Origin: JAIVGV01 sp036389335
Lineage (GTDB): Bacteria; Acidobacteriota; Blastocatellia; Pyrinomonadales; Pyrinomonadaceae
Length of the DNA stretch: 64,000 nucleotides
Assembly: GCA_036389335.1 (NCBI GenBank)
Contig: DASVQC010000072.1
Span: 1-64,000 of the forward strand
Direction of reading: 5' to 3'
The notes beneath the pieces are model-generated. The model was given only the letters and a program-made list of their open reading frames with translations. It was not told the origin of the DNA and searched no databases. This document shows positions 40,393 through 48,580 of the stretch, in pieces (positions within the stretch are counted from its first letter, which is position 1; every line of letters starts with the position of its first letter). Made by a program: the position numbers and the translations under genes.

Positions 40393-40872
40393 TCATTGAA
40401 ACAGTGCCAAGAACTCCGTGTCATTCATCGGCCCTTTTGACAGGTTGCAACTCGCGCACGCCCACGTCAGGTTGTCGTAATCGTTACTGCCTCCGTTGGC
40501 GCGGCTAACGCGATGATCTACGTGCCCGTATGGAGCATAGCTGAAACAGTAAAAGCAGGTCTCCCCGTCACGCTGTCGTATATATTTTCTATCCTTCTTA
40601 GTTAAAGGTTCATCGTTCCGCCGGGGCGCCAGTAAAGCTACCGTCACCACACCTAGCACACAAATAATGAGTATAACAAGAAGCGTTACGCCTAAATCGC
40701 GTAGCATGTCGGAGGTGGATGGCGGCGACGGCTGGGGGAAACATGGTCTCAGTTCACGGAAAGAAGATACGGGGTAAAATCTTTGATCCGTGGCCAGGAC
40801 CAAATCGCCGGACTGCAATTCCGACAATGAGACGTCTAGACTGTTGTCACCTCTTAATACCGTGTATGACAT
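40393..40872 (-). CDS. Second membrane-anchored HNH endonuclease-like protein
   Basis: A 159-residue protein: a beta-rich N-terminal 55 residues, one membrane helix (about 60-85), and a C-terminal HNH domain with CFYC, HVDHRVSRANGG and CASCNLSKG. Order of parts is opposite to the HNH protein at 34,087, where the nuclease is N-terminal. The nuclease should face the cytoplasm or the outside depending on helix orientation; charges (RRNDE after the helix) favour the cytoplasm. It is 90 bases downstream of the four-helix membrane protein and may share its transcript. Confidence 0.7.
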   Translation of the reverse strand: MSYTVLRGDNSLDVSLSELQSGDLVLATDQRFYPVSSFRELRPCFPQPSPPSTSDMLRDLGVTLLVILIICVLGVVTVALLAPRRNDEPLTKKDRKYIRQRDGETCFYCFSYAPYGHVDHRVSRANGGSNDYDNLTWACASCNLSKGPMNDTEFLALFQ

Positions 40873-40961
40873 CTCTTATCCTCCGGCAGGAGTATTTTAT
40901 GAGCTCATGCCTAAGAGCACTCTCCCATTTATGGCGTCAACAGCCATAGGGTTTTCAATAC

Positions 40962-41546
40962 CTATTCCCTTGGGAAGGTGATCATACTCACGTCTTCATC
41001 GTTTATTACGTATACCTGCCCCTTCGGCGATTTTCCTGCCTCTGCCAGAACGTCGGCATATACGATGTACTTGCCGCCACTGTAAGTGAGGAAGTAAAGC
41101 TGCGCAGGGAGGGCGGACGGAGTCTTTAAGGTGAACTCTATCTTCTTCCTATTACCGGCCCTGCTTAGCGCGTCACCCGTAGCATTCCGATCGATCACAA
41201 TCGCGAGGATCAGCACGCCCGTAAAGATGGTCATGAGCATGATGCCGAGAGCGTTGTTGGTGAGCCACTTGCGTGCCCCGGCGTGCTTGCTCAGCACCTT
41301 GCCTTCGCCGAGATCCATCAGCCCGTAGATGAAATAAGCGATGACGATGACCCCGACGGCCATCAAGTCGTACCACCAATTGACCAAGATATAGGCCTCG
41401 AAGGGAAGCGTAAAGAAATTGATGTCAACGCCATAGGTCGCGAAGAACGAGTAGTAATACACGTAGCCCAGAAAGTACAGCACTACCGTTATAATCAGCA
41501 TCAACGCGGCTGCGTCGATGTATGAGAGGACGCTCGCAAATTTCAT
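40962..41546 (-). CDS. Membrane protein of unknown function
   Basis: A 194-residue protein from the ATG at 41,546, behind AAGGAGTGTGATC; an earlier ATG at 41,591 lacks such a site. It has about three membrane helices in the first 120 residues and a beta-rich C-terminal domain (about 130-194). It follows the E2-like gene by 69 bases on the same strand. No family recognised. It may be the membrane target or effector of the neighbouring conjugation genes, which is inference. Confidence 0.65.
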   Translation of the reverse strand: MKFASVLSYIDAAALMLIITVVLYFLGYVYYYSFFATYGVDINFFTLPFEAYILVNWWYDLMAVGVIVIAYFIYGLMDLGEGKVLSKHAGARKWLTNNALGIMLMTIFTGVLILAIVIDRNATGDALSRAGNRKKIEFTLKTPSALPAQLYFLTYSGGKYIVYADVLAEAGKSPKGQVYVINDEDVSMITFPRE

Positions 41547-41615
41547 GATCACACTCCTTGTTGCTTCAGCCCTGTCACACAGAGACACCACACCGTCTGA
41601 GCGGGTAGGTCGTAA

Positions 41616-42308
41616 CTAGGTCTTCGCTCTCCGAGTAAGCATTTCCCCGACGCCGCGTATGAAGTAAGCCTCGTCGCCGGGTCGGTGACAGATGCCGTAC
41701 GGTTTCCCGGAGCGGCAGTGGCACTGCTGGTCCGGGCGGATCTCGCGCAGCAGGAGACTCGGGTCGTGCCCTTTCTCGGGCCCGAGCCAGACGCCCGCCT
41801 GCTCCCACACCGTCCACTTGACGAGCCACTCCGCGGCGTGCGCCATGAACTCCACCACCGTGTCCCTGTCCCACCGCCACACGTCAAACCACGCCGGGTA
41901 GGCGCAGAGCGATCCGTCTGGGTAGTGGTGCTTCTTCCTCTTAAAAAACGGCACGGCGGGGTCACGCACGAACGCCGTCGGGTGAGCTTCGCCGCCGCCG
42001 TACCGCACCTCGATCTTGTACTCGATGAAGGGATTCGTCACCCTCTCCATCCAGTCGTGGCGGCAGTGCTCGGCGGTGCAGTCCGTGCGGTGCGCGATGA
42101 CGCCGCCGGCGTGCATCACCACGGGTCTTCCGTGGTAGATGTCGTCGAGAATCTCTTCCAGGTTCTCGGCACCCCGCAGGGGCTGCACCTTTCCCTTCCA
42201 GACCGCCACGGGGCCCGTCCCGATGGGCGAGCCGGAGAGGGAGAACTCGGGGAAGTACTCCCTCATCGCCTCGACGCTGGCTTCGAGCCGCGAGATCGCC
42301 GCGTCCAT
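41616..42308 (-). CDS. E2-like ubiquitin-conjugation protein with SEC-C-type zinc motif
   Basis: A 230-residue protein starting with ATG at 42,308, or GTG at 42,311 directly after the upstream stop. The segment YPDGSLCAYP followed by helix AAEWLVKWTVWEQAGVWLG matches the bacterial E2-like fold known from CBASS type II and Bil systems, with a catalytic cysteine candidate about residue 135. The preceding IEVRYGGGEAHPTAFV fits the E2 beta strands. The C-terminus adds CHCRSGKPYGICH, a SEC-C-like zinc motif. Such E2s attach a small protein or nucleotidyltransferase to targets. No E1 or JAB peptidase is encoded nearby. A DUF3892 protein ending in GGA lies directly upstream. Confidence 0.75.
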   Translation of the reverse strand: MDAAISRLEASVEAMREYFPEFSLSGSPIGTGPVAVWKGKVQPLRGAENLEEILDDIYHGRPVVMHAGGVIAHRTDCTAEHCRHDWMERVTNPFIEYKIEVRYGGGEAHPTAFVRDPAVPFFKRKKHHYPDGSLCAYPAWFDVWRWDRDTVVEFMAHAAEWLVKWTVWEQAGVWLGPEKGHDPSLLLREIRPDQQCHCRSGKPYGICHRPGDEAYFIRGVGEMLTRRAKT

Positions 42309-42311
42309 CAC

Positions 42312-42674
42312 TCACGCTCCCCCGTAAGCGGGCTTCGGCGGGACGATGATGGGCGGTGGCGCGGGCTTCGGCTTCGGCTTGTCGTGCTCCGACTTCGAGC
42401 ACTCGGCAAGAGACAGGAGGTTGTTCGGCTCGTCGCCGTCGTTCTCCGTCTTGATGTACTTATTGCCGTTGTGTTTGGCGACGATGACGTTGGCGCGCTT
42501 GCCGTCGACCATCGTGTAAAACGTGTGCTCGCCGCGGTCGATGTAGTTGATGGCTTCCGCCTGAGTTACTCTCCAGCGCGTCGTCGCGCCGGGGTTGAAG
42601 CCGCCTACGAACTGGATGCGCTCGTGCGGGTTGTGCCGGTCAGTCTTGTTGACGCAGTCGATTTGCAGGTCCAT
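42312..42674 (-). CDS. DUF3892 protein ending in Gly-Gly-Ala
   Basis: A 120-residue protein. Residues 1-90 match the DUF3892 pattern: IDCVNKTDRHNPHERIQFVGG, AINYIDRGEH, KYIKTENDGDEPNNLLSL. A proline/lysine-rich tail ends in YGGA. Beta-grasp modifiers carry a C-terminal Gly-Gly that is exposed after trimming, so this protein may be the modifier for the E2-like gene that starts immediately after its stop codon. DUF3892 alone has no assigned function, and the ending could be chance. Confidence 0.65.
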   Translation of the reverse strand: MDLQIDCVNKTDRHNPHERIQFVGGFNPGATTRWRVTQAEAINYIDRGEHTFYTMVDGKRANVIVAKHNGNKYIKTENDGDEPNNLLSLAECSKSEHDKPKPKPAPPPIIVPPKPAYGGA

Positions 42675-43018
42675 TGGGTCATCCCTTCTGAAAAAGTTTG
42701 GGTCGTGGCTGAGATCTCCTTAGCCACTGCCTACACATAGGCATAGCGGGTGAGGCGAGTGATTTGGTCAGGGGGATCGATTTTTTTTTCGTCGTGAAGG
42801 AAATTCACTTACCGTTCGGCTAAATTGCTTTAGGTGATATGCCTACGATTGAAGGGGTTGACGATAATTTCTCTGCACGTGACTAATTTGGCTTTCTCAG
42901 CCGCATAGACTAAGGGGCGATCATCGGTCTCTTTCTCACGGGGGCAGTGAAAGGCTCACGCCATGCGCACTTGGCAGGGAGGAGTTATACAATTATGGTC
43001 TAAGCGGGGGGCGGATGA
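42675..43018. promoter_or_regulatory. Divergent promoter region
   Basis: No gene. Between divergent DUF3892 and sigma-like genes. For the plus strand TTGGCA (42,971-42,976)-N17-TATGGT (42,994-42,999) and TTGACG (42,858)-N18-ACTAAT (42,882) are weak candidates. A poly-T run near 42,782 may be part of a terminator. Confidence 0.35.
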
Positions 43019-43705
43019 GTGAGCGAGATGGGCCCAGAAACACTAAGAATTTTGCAGAAGATCACGCTGGAGCAGTGGTCTGATTACTATAACGAACTCG
43101 TGATTTACGCGGAGGCAAAATGCAAACGATGGGTGTGGAAGACCGGCAACAAGGAGAACTTGCCCAAAGGTTACTCACCGGAGTCAATCGCACGCGAAGC
43201 CGTCACGAGGTTCTATGACGGCGAGCGGGTGTGGAATCACGAAGCCTACCCGGGCGATAACCCGGTTCCTTTTCTGAAGTCGGTCATCCGCAGCCTCGTC
43301 TCCGACTTGGGGAGGAGTAAGGCCCACAAGACGGCGGCATCGCTCGAAGACGAGAGCGTCGGGACAAGCGCCGAGGGTGAAAACTTCACGAAGGAGGTTA
43401 GTGCGTCGGAGAGCGCGCCCGGGTTCCGCTCAACACCGTCCCCTTCACCTTACAAGTCCGCCTACTTCAAAGAAGTTAACGAGCGGGTTGCCGCGGCCAT
43501 CGCGGACCGGGAAGATTTGGTTAAGCTCCACCCCTACCTACGGGAAGGATTAAAGCCTCCTGACATAGCACCCAAGATGGGAAAGAGCGTCCAAGACATT
43601 TATTTCCTCATCCGCCTTTTCCGCCGCAGGACGGAGGGCATAAGTAATGAGGTGTTCGAGGAGATCGCCTTCGTTGATCGAAGGCCGGAAGGAGGGGCGC
43701 TTTAG
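43019..43705 (+). CDS. Sigma-70-like factor
   Basis: A 228-residue protein starting with GTG at 43,019, or ATG at 43,028. A sigma region 2-like block (about 20-105: YAEAKCKRWVWKT, YSPESIAREAVTRFYDG, FLKSVIRSLVSDLGR) is followed by a serine-rich linker and a C-terminal helix-turn-helix resembling region 4 (EGLKPPDIAPKMGKSVQDIYFLIRLFRRR). It could direct transcription of the two genes after it, which follow at 15 and 29 bases. The match is by pattern only, so an ECF-like or unrelated DNA-binding role is possible. Confidence 0.6.
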   Translation: MSEMGPETLRILQKITLEQWSDYYNELVIYAEAKCKRWVWKTGNKENLPKGYSPESIAREAVTRFYDGERVWNHEAYPGDNPVPFLKSVIRSLVSDLGRSKAHKTAASLEDESVGTSAEGENFTKEVSASESAPGFRSTPSPSPYKSAYFKEVNERVAAAIADREDLVKLHPYLREGLKPPDIAPKMGKSVQDIYFLIRLFRRRTEGISNEVFEEIAFVDRRPEGGAL

Positions 43706-43720
43706 AGCGCCGAAATTATT

Positions 43721-44293
43721 ATGTCGAGGAATGATAGGTTCAAAGACGACGCCATCGACAGTTTGGTGGGGTGGATGGAGAATCTTGAAGGTACTCCGTC
43801 CGATGAGTTGCGCGCCATCCGCCGGGAGCTGGGGCACGACGTGGGGGAGAGTGAGAGGCAGTTCCACGCCATGCTGACGGAGAAGAGCCGCGCCTTAGGG
43901 CTTGAGTTGGAATCGCGGGCTGCGTCCCATCCCGCGGAGTCTATCGAAGGACTCCTGAAAGTTGCGAAAGAGCAGGGCTTTTCAACTACCCAGCAGTTTG
44001 CTGACGCGACCCGACTTAGCCCGGTGCTAGTGACCATGCTCGACCGCGGCTTGATTTCTTTCCCCAGTATTCCTCCAAAAATCCTCGACACTGTTGCGTC
44101 GACAATCAAGCATACAGTTGAGGCACTGTCGCGGTACTTGCAGATGGGCCCCCGGCTAGCCCTCGGCGCGAGCTACAAGGCGGAAGAGACTCCGGCGACA
44201 GAAGATCCTCAGGATTTCTTCGATGCCGTGCGCGCCGACCCCACTCTCTCGGAAGAGCGGAGGCAGCAGCTCTTGGATTTGAAGGGCCGGTAG
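43721..44293 (+). CDS. HTH-type regulator paired with ImmA/IrrE protease
   Basis: A 190-residue protein. Residues 85-125 (FADATRLSPVLVTMLDRGLISF) resemble a Cro-like helix-turn-helix, with a helical tail (DAVRADPTLSEERRQQLL). ImmA/IrrE proteases often work by cutting such repressors, and the next gene is an ImmA/IrrE fusion, so this is probably its target or partner. No DNA-contact residues can be proved. Confidence 0.6.
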   Translation: MSRNDRFKDDAIDSLVGWMENLEGTPSDELRAIRRELGHDVGESERQFHAMLTEKSRALGLELESRAASHPAESIEGLLKVAKEQGFSTTQQFADATRLSPVLVTMLDRGLISFPSIPPKILDTVASTIKHTVEALSRYLQMGPRLALGASYKAEETPATEDPQDFFDAVRADPTLSEERRQQLLDLKGR

Positions 44294-44322
44294 CGGCTGC
44301 ACGTAAGCACCGGACAGTCCGC

Positions 44323-47300
44323 ATGAATCACTGGGACGTCATCAGGGTACTAGCCCGCCGAATGCACGCCGAGGCTCTAAAGCTGGCGGGTGGGGACCCG
44401 TCTGCCGAGGCATTACTAAGCGCCGCGGCGCAACTCACACATATCCCGCGTCAGGGTCTCCCCGCCGGGCATCCACTCCTGTATCGTGCGGAGGCTGTCT
44501 TACACTCCGAGTACGTCTGGTTCAACAGGGACGTTGAACTTTGGCAGGCGCGGTTCAATCAGGCACACGAGTACGGTCACCACTGGCGGCACGGTGAGGA
44601 TTCCCTATGCTTCGAGTCCGACATCGACGCGCAGGCAACCGAGGACGCTATCAAGATCGGCGAAGAGCGGGTCGACGGCTACGGGCCCCACGAGCGGCGA
44701 GAACTAGAAGCTAACGTCTTCGCCCGTGAGTTCCTGCTGCCGGGCGACAAATTGCGGGAGTGGTATCTATCCGGCGAGAACGCGGAAACAATTGCCGCCA
44801 AGACGGGCACCCACATCAGTATGGTGATACATCAACTGGCCCGCGCCCTGCTCGGCACCGAGTTGGCAGAGCCGGAAGAAAGCATCCCCGTGGGCGGGGA
44901 GGCGGGTATCGAGCTGGATAAGAGTCAACAGGCGGCTGCCCGTGCGGGGGAGGCCGAGGCGGAACGCGGCGAGCGTGAGCCGCCGGTCTTAGTTGATGCC
45001 GGCCCGGGCACCGGGAAAACGCGCACGCTCGTCGCCCGGATCGTCCATCTGCTTAAAGATCGGAGTGTTCACCCCTCGCAAATTTTAGCCCTCACATACT
45101 CCAACAAAGCCGCCGACGAGATGTATTCGCGCGTCAGGTCCACAGCCACGCAAGACGCGGGGCACGTGTGGATGGGCACCTTCCACAAGTTCGGCTTGGA
45201 TTTAATCCGCCAATACTCGAAGAGGCTGGGCATACCACCGAAGCCGACCGTGATCGACACGGTCGACGCCCAACTTCTTCTTGAGCAAAACCTCGGCCGC
45301 CTCGAGCTTCGCCACTACCGGTCACTGCGCTATCCGGCGGCTAGCTTGGGGCGCATCCTGAGTGCGATCTCGCGGGCGAAAGACGAACTTGTAACCGCAG
45401 ATAAATACGCGGAGTACGCCGAGCGAGCGATGGCGGAAGCGGGCACCGATCCTGACGCGCGTAAGAAGGCCGAGAAGGCTCTGGAAGTCGCCCGCGTCTA
45501 CTCCGTTTACGAGACGCTACTCGCCGAGAAGAATTACTTGGACTATGGCGACCTGCTAGTGCAATCGATCCGGCTCCTCGAGGGGCACGATGACGTGCGG
45601 GAGAGGCTACAGGAGAAGTACCGCCACATCCTCGTCGACGAATATCAGGACGTTAACACCGCCAGCCGCTTACTGGTGAATATTTTGGCTGACGATGGCG
45701 ACGGACTGTGGGTCGTCGGCGATCTCCGGCAAGCGATCTACCGCTTCATCGGGGCTGCCCCTGTGAACATGCGCCTTCTGGCGACCGAGGATTTTCCTGA
45801 CACCAAGATCATCCCGCTCAAGACCAACTACCGATCCCAACAACCCGTGGTCAGGATCTTCACCGCTTGCGCGACCCGGATGCGGGCGATGAAGGACAGG
45901 GAGCCGGAGGTGTGGGAGACCCATCGTAAAAACACGGACGGCGACGTGCGCTTCCGGTCCTCGTTTGATGAGGACGCCGAAGCGGCGGAGATGGCTGAAG
46001 AGATCGAGCGGTTGCGCGCATTAGGAGTGGGGTACCGGGATCAGGCAGTACTGTGCCGTCGCCACGATTCATTATGTCACTTCAGCAAGGCCTTGGAGCA
46101 GTCCGGTATTCCGGTCCTCTACCTCGGTAATTTCTTCGAGCGGCCCGAAATCCGCGACCTGCTGTCTCTGGTTTCGTTGGCAGGAGAGTCAGACGGGCGA
46201 GCGCTATACCGTCTGGCAAAGTTCGAGGACTATGGGTTCTCTTTCAAAGACGTACGAGCCATCACAACTTACGCATACGAACGGAAGCAATATTTCCCGA
46301 AGGCGCTTCAACACGTAGTCGAAGCCGGGGTCGTATCGGAAGAGGGTCTGCCTAAGCTGGCGCTGCTCGCGCAGCATTTCGATGGTTTCGGGTTTATCAC
46401 GACCCCGTGGGTTGTGCTCTCGCAGTACCTGTTCGTGAGAAGTAGTTACTTGCGCCCGCTCGTGGCCGACCGCTCGGTTCAGGCGCAGCAGAAGAAGCTC
46501 GCCATCTATCAGTTCCTACTTCTGGCCTACCAATTAAGGGATAGCTTCGCGGATGAAGAGGGGGACAAGAAGAGACGTTTCCTCAGTCACGTGCGCCACC
46601 TGAAACTCAACAACGAGGAGAAGCATCTACGGCAGTTACCCGACTGGGCGGACGACATCGATGCCGTGCGCATGATGACGATTCACGGGGCGAAGGGGCT
46701 GGAATTTAAGGCCGTTCACCTCCCGACGCTTAGTGAGGGGCAATTCCCTCGGGGCAGCTTCAGGGAACGATGCCCGCCGCCAGACGGAATGTTGGGCGAA
46801 GAGATGCTGAACTGGCATGACGAAGAGGAGGAGTGTCTGTTCTTCGTCGGCCTTTCGCGCGCGCGGGATCATCTCTGCCTCTCCCGCGCCCGGCAGTACA
46901 ACCGTAAAGAGTCGGAGCCCTCGCGCCTTTTGAAGCTCGTGTCCGAGGAGCTGCCGCGCGCCAGCGTCCGCCCGCCCTCCCGGCCCGATAAGGCGGTCAG
47001 GCGGCTCGACGTGATCGCGGATTCCAACGTCGTGCGGGAATTCGACGAACGAGCGCTTGCAACTTATAAGGAGTGCCCTCTCGAGTATTATTACAGGTAT
47101 GTGCTCGGCATCAGCGACAGGCGGGCCGACTCGGCTTTCGCGCAAACCTACCTGTGCATCCATCAGGTTTGGCAGTCAATCGGCAGGCAATTTCCCGCCG
47201 GGCGGGGCATAGATTGGGACTATATCGAAGCTAAGGTCGAGGAGGTCTGGGCTGCGCACGGCCCGACGGGCCACGCGTACGAGCCTGACTACCGTAAAGA

Positions 47301-47760
47301 GGCTGAGGCAATAATCCGGCAGACCCTTGAGTACCACTCTGCGACGGAGACGCGCATCCTGCGGCCGGAGTGGAAAGTACCTTTGAAGAATGGGACGGTT
47401 GTCGTTCGACCCGACTATATTGAGTTTGTCGACGACGGCTCAGGCCTCACGCTGTTCGTCCAGCACCTACACCTTGGGGACGCCCCATTAAAGCCTCCGA
47501 CTGATGACTACTACGTCTTGTATGACATTGCGGCAGCTCAAGCCTATCCCGACACAAGACGCCGTATCCAGGCAATGTACATGTCCACCGGCGAAACCAT
47601 CGACATAAACGTGTCATACAACTGGCGCAAGGCGGGCCTGCAAAACTACGAGAAGGCAATGCGCGGAATCATTCAGGCCGAATTCGACGCCCATCCGAAG
47701 GATAAGCGCTGCCCTTACTGCCCTTCTTATTTTAACTGCCCGTCCATGGAGAGCATGTAA
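44323..47760 (+). CDS. ImmA/IrrE metallopeptidase fused to UvrD-type helicase and Cas4/AddB-like nuclease
   Basis: A 1,145-residue fusion. Residues about 60-170 form an ImmA/IrrE zinc peptidase: His83-Glu84-x-x-His87, then ELEANVFAREFLLP. An SF1 helicase follows: Walker A GPGTGKT (about 227-233), VDEYQDVN (about 437), AKGLEFKAVHLP and VGLSRARDHL. The C-terminal 240 residues resemble a PD-(D/E)XK nuclease with iron-sulfur cysteines (CPLEYYY and the final CPYCPSYFNC), as in AddB and Cas4. Helicase-nucleases degrade or resect DNA; the peptidase probably senses a signal or cuts the upstream HTH protein. All active residues look present. It follows the HTH gene by 29 bases in a three-gene operon. 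Confidence 0.85.
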   Translation: MNHWDVIRVLARRMHAEALKLAGGDPSAEALLSAAAQLTHIPRQGLPAGHPLLYRAEAVLHSEYVWFNRDVELWQARFNQAHEYGHHWRHGEDSLCFESDIDAQATEDAIKIGEERVDGYGPHERRELEANVFAREFLLPGDKLREWYLSGENAETIAAKTGTHISMVIHQLARALLGTELAEPEESIPVGGEAGIELDKSQQAAARAGEAEAERGEREPPVLVDAGPGTGKTRTLVARIVHLLKDRSVHPSQILALTYSNKAADEMYSRVRSTATQDAGHVWMGTFHKFGLDLIRQYSKRLGIPPKPTVIDTVDAQLLLEQNLGRLELRHYRSLRYPAASLGRILSAISRAKDELVTADKYAEYAERAMAEAGTDPDARKKAEKALEVARVYSVYETLLAEKNYLDYGDLLVQSIRLLEGHDDVRERLQEKYRHILVDEYQDVNTASRLLVNILADDGDGLWVVGDLRQAIYRFIGAAPVNMRLLATEDFPDTKIIPLKTNYRSQQPVVRIFTACATRMRAMKDREPEVWETHRKNTDGDVRFRSSFDEDAEAAEMAEEIERLRALGVGYRDQAVLCRRHDSLCHFSKALEQSGIPVLYLGNFFERPEIRDLLSLVSLAGESDGRALYRLAKFEDYGFSFKDVRAITTYAYERKQYFPKALQHVVEAGVVSEEGLPKLALLAQHFDGFGFITTPWVVLSQYLFVRSSYLRPLVADRSVQAQQKKLAIYQFLLLAYQLRDSFADEEGDKKRRFLSHVRHLKLNNEEKHLRQLPDWADDIDAVRMMTIHGAKGLEFKAVHLPTLSEGQFPRGSFRERCPPPDGMLGEEMLNWHDEEEECLFFVGLSRARDHLCLSRARQYNRKESEPSRLLKLVSEELPRASVRPPSRPDKAVRRLDVIADSNVVREFDERALATYKECPLEYYYRYVLGISDRRADSAFAQTYLCIHQVWQSIGRQFPAGRGIDWDYIEAKVEEVWAAHGPTGHAYEPDYRKEAEAIIRQTLEYHSATETRILRPEWKVPLKNGTVVVRPDYIEFVDDGSGLTLFVQHLHLGDAPLKPPTDDYYVLYDIAAAQAYPDTRRRIQAMYMSTGETIDINVSYNWRKAGLQNYEKAMRGIIQAEFDAHPKDKRCPYCPSYFNCPSMESM

Positions 47761-48018
47761 CCGTCTATTGGTCACGGTGAGGCGGCTACCGCCATGACCC
47801 GCCCGGCTAGGGCGTTAGCTGAAGTTAAAAGGTTGCAGCCATGCATATACATGACGAATCCACCTCAGAACCCATCTAGACAAGACGGTCTATAAATCCC
47901 TTTCGAGGACCGTGCGGCTGATTGTTGCCACTTACAGAGACTCTAAAGAACCTCTGGCACAAAGACCTGCTAAGTAAGATCGTGGCAAGAACTGGAGCCG
48001 AAATCCACATCGAGAGTG
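47761..48018. other. Intergenic stretch, no gene seen
   Basis: After the helicase fusion. The sequence is mixed GC and lacks a convincing frame or RNA fold; the local drop in GC begins near 48,000 with the palindromes. Confidence 0.4.
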
Positions 48019-48104
48019 TTATTTAACAGGTATTATTTATGAAATAATACCTGTTAAATAATATTTCTAATAGATTCTTTACAAAATAATCCACTAGAAA
48101 TATT
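48019..48104. promoter_or_regulatory. Two AT-rich inverted repeats before an XRE regulator
   Basis: The first is perfect: arms 48,019-48,038 (TTATTTAACAGGTATTATTT) and 48,042-48,061 around ATG. The second pairs 48,060-48,079 with 48,085-48,104 over 17 of 20 bases. GGTATTA/TAATACC repeats again at about 48,130. They are likely operators for the XRE protein, or a strong terminator and cruciform. Confidence 0.6.
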
Positions 48105-48186
48105 ATTCTTGAAATATTACGTGAGATGTAATACCTTGCCACAATATAGGTAGGTTAAATGTAGAGCGTCAATAATCTTCGCTCAC

Positions 48187-48423
48187 ATGATTAAAGTAAA
48201 AATTAAGGAAATCGCTGAAGCGCGGGGGATTACGACTGCTTACCAGCTACAGAAAGCTCTGGGTGTCGCGCCCTCGGTCGCAGCGGACCTATGGAACGCG
48301 GGCTTCAAACAGATTAGCTTAACCACGCTCAACAAACTTTGTAGCGTACTTAAATGTCAGCCCAATAAGATTTTGCACCACACATCTGAGGAGAACTCGC
48401 AAGGCGGAGAAGCGCCTCGATAA
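48187..48423 (+). CDS. XRE/Cro-type HTH regulator
   Basis: A 78-residue protein that is almost entirely a helix-turn-helix domain (residues 10-65; AYQLQKALGVAPSVAADLWNAGF), with the Cro-like ending LNKLCSVLKCQPNKIL. It is close to the strong palindromes upstream and 157 bases before the methylase. It may control the methylase cassette, as C-proteins do in restriction-modification systems. Confidence 0.7.
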   Translation: MIKVKIKEIAEARGITTAYQLQKALGVAPSVAADLWNAGFKQISLTTLNKLCSVLKCQPNKILHHTSEENSQGGEAPR

Positions 48424-48580
48424 ATCGGTCATTAATGTAACAAGTACTCACTCTTTTGAATGTTCCTGAGTCATTGTTCCTCAGTAGGTTCAGTCGCCGC
48501 TCTAAGCGAAAGGATATTTACCTCGTCCGTTATGCTCTTGGATAGGCAATTAGATGCCGGGCATTTAGCTCTCTTCTGAA

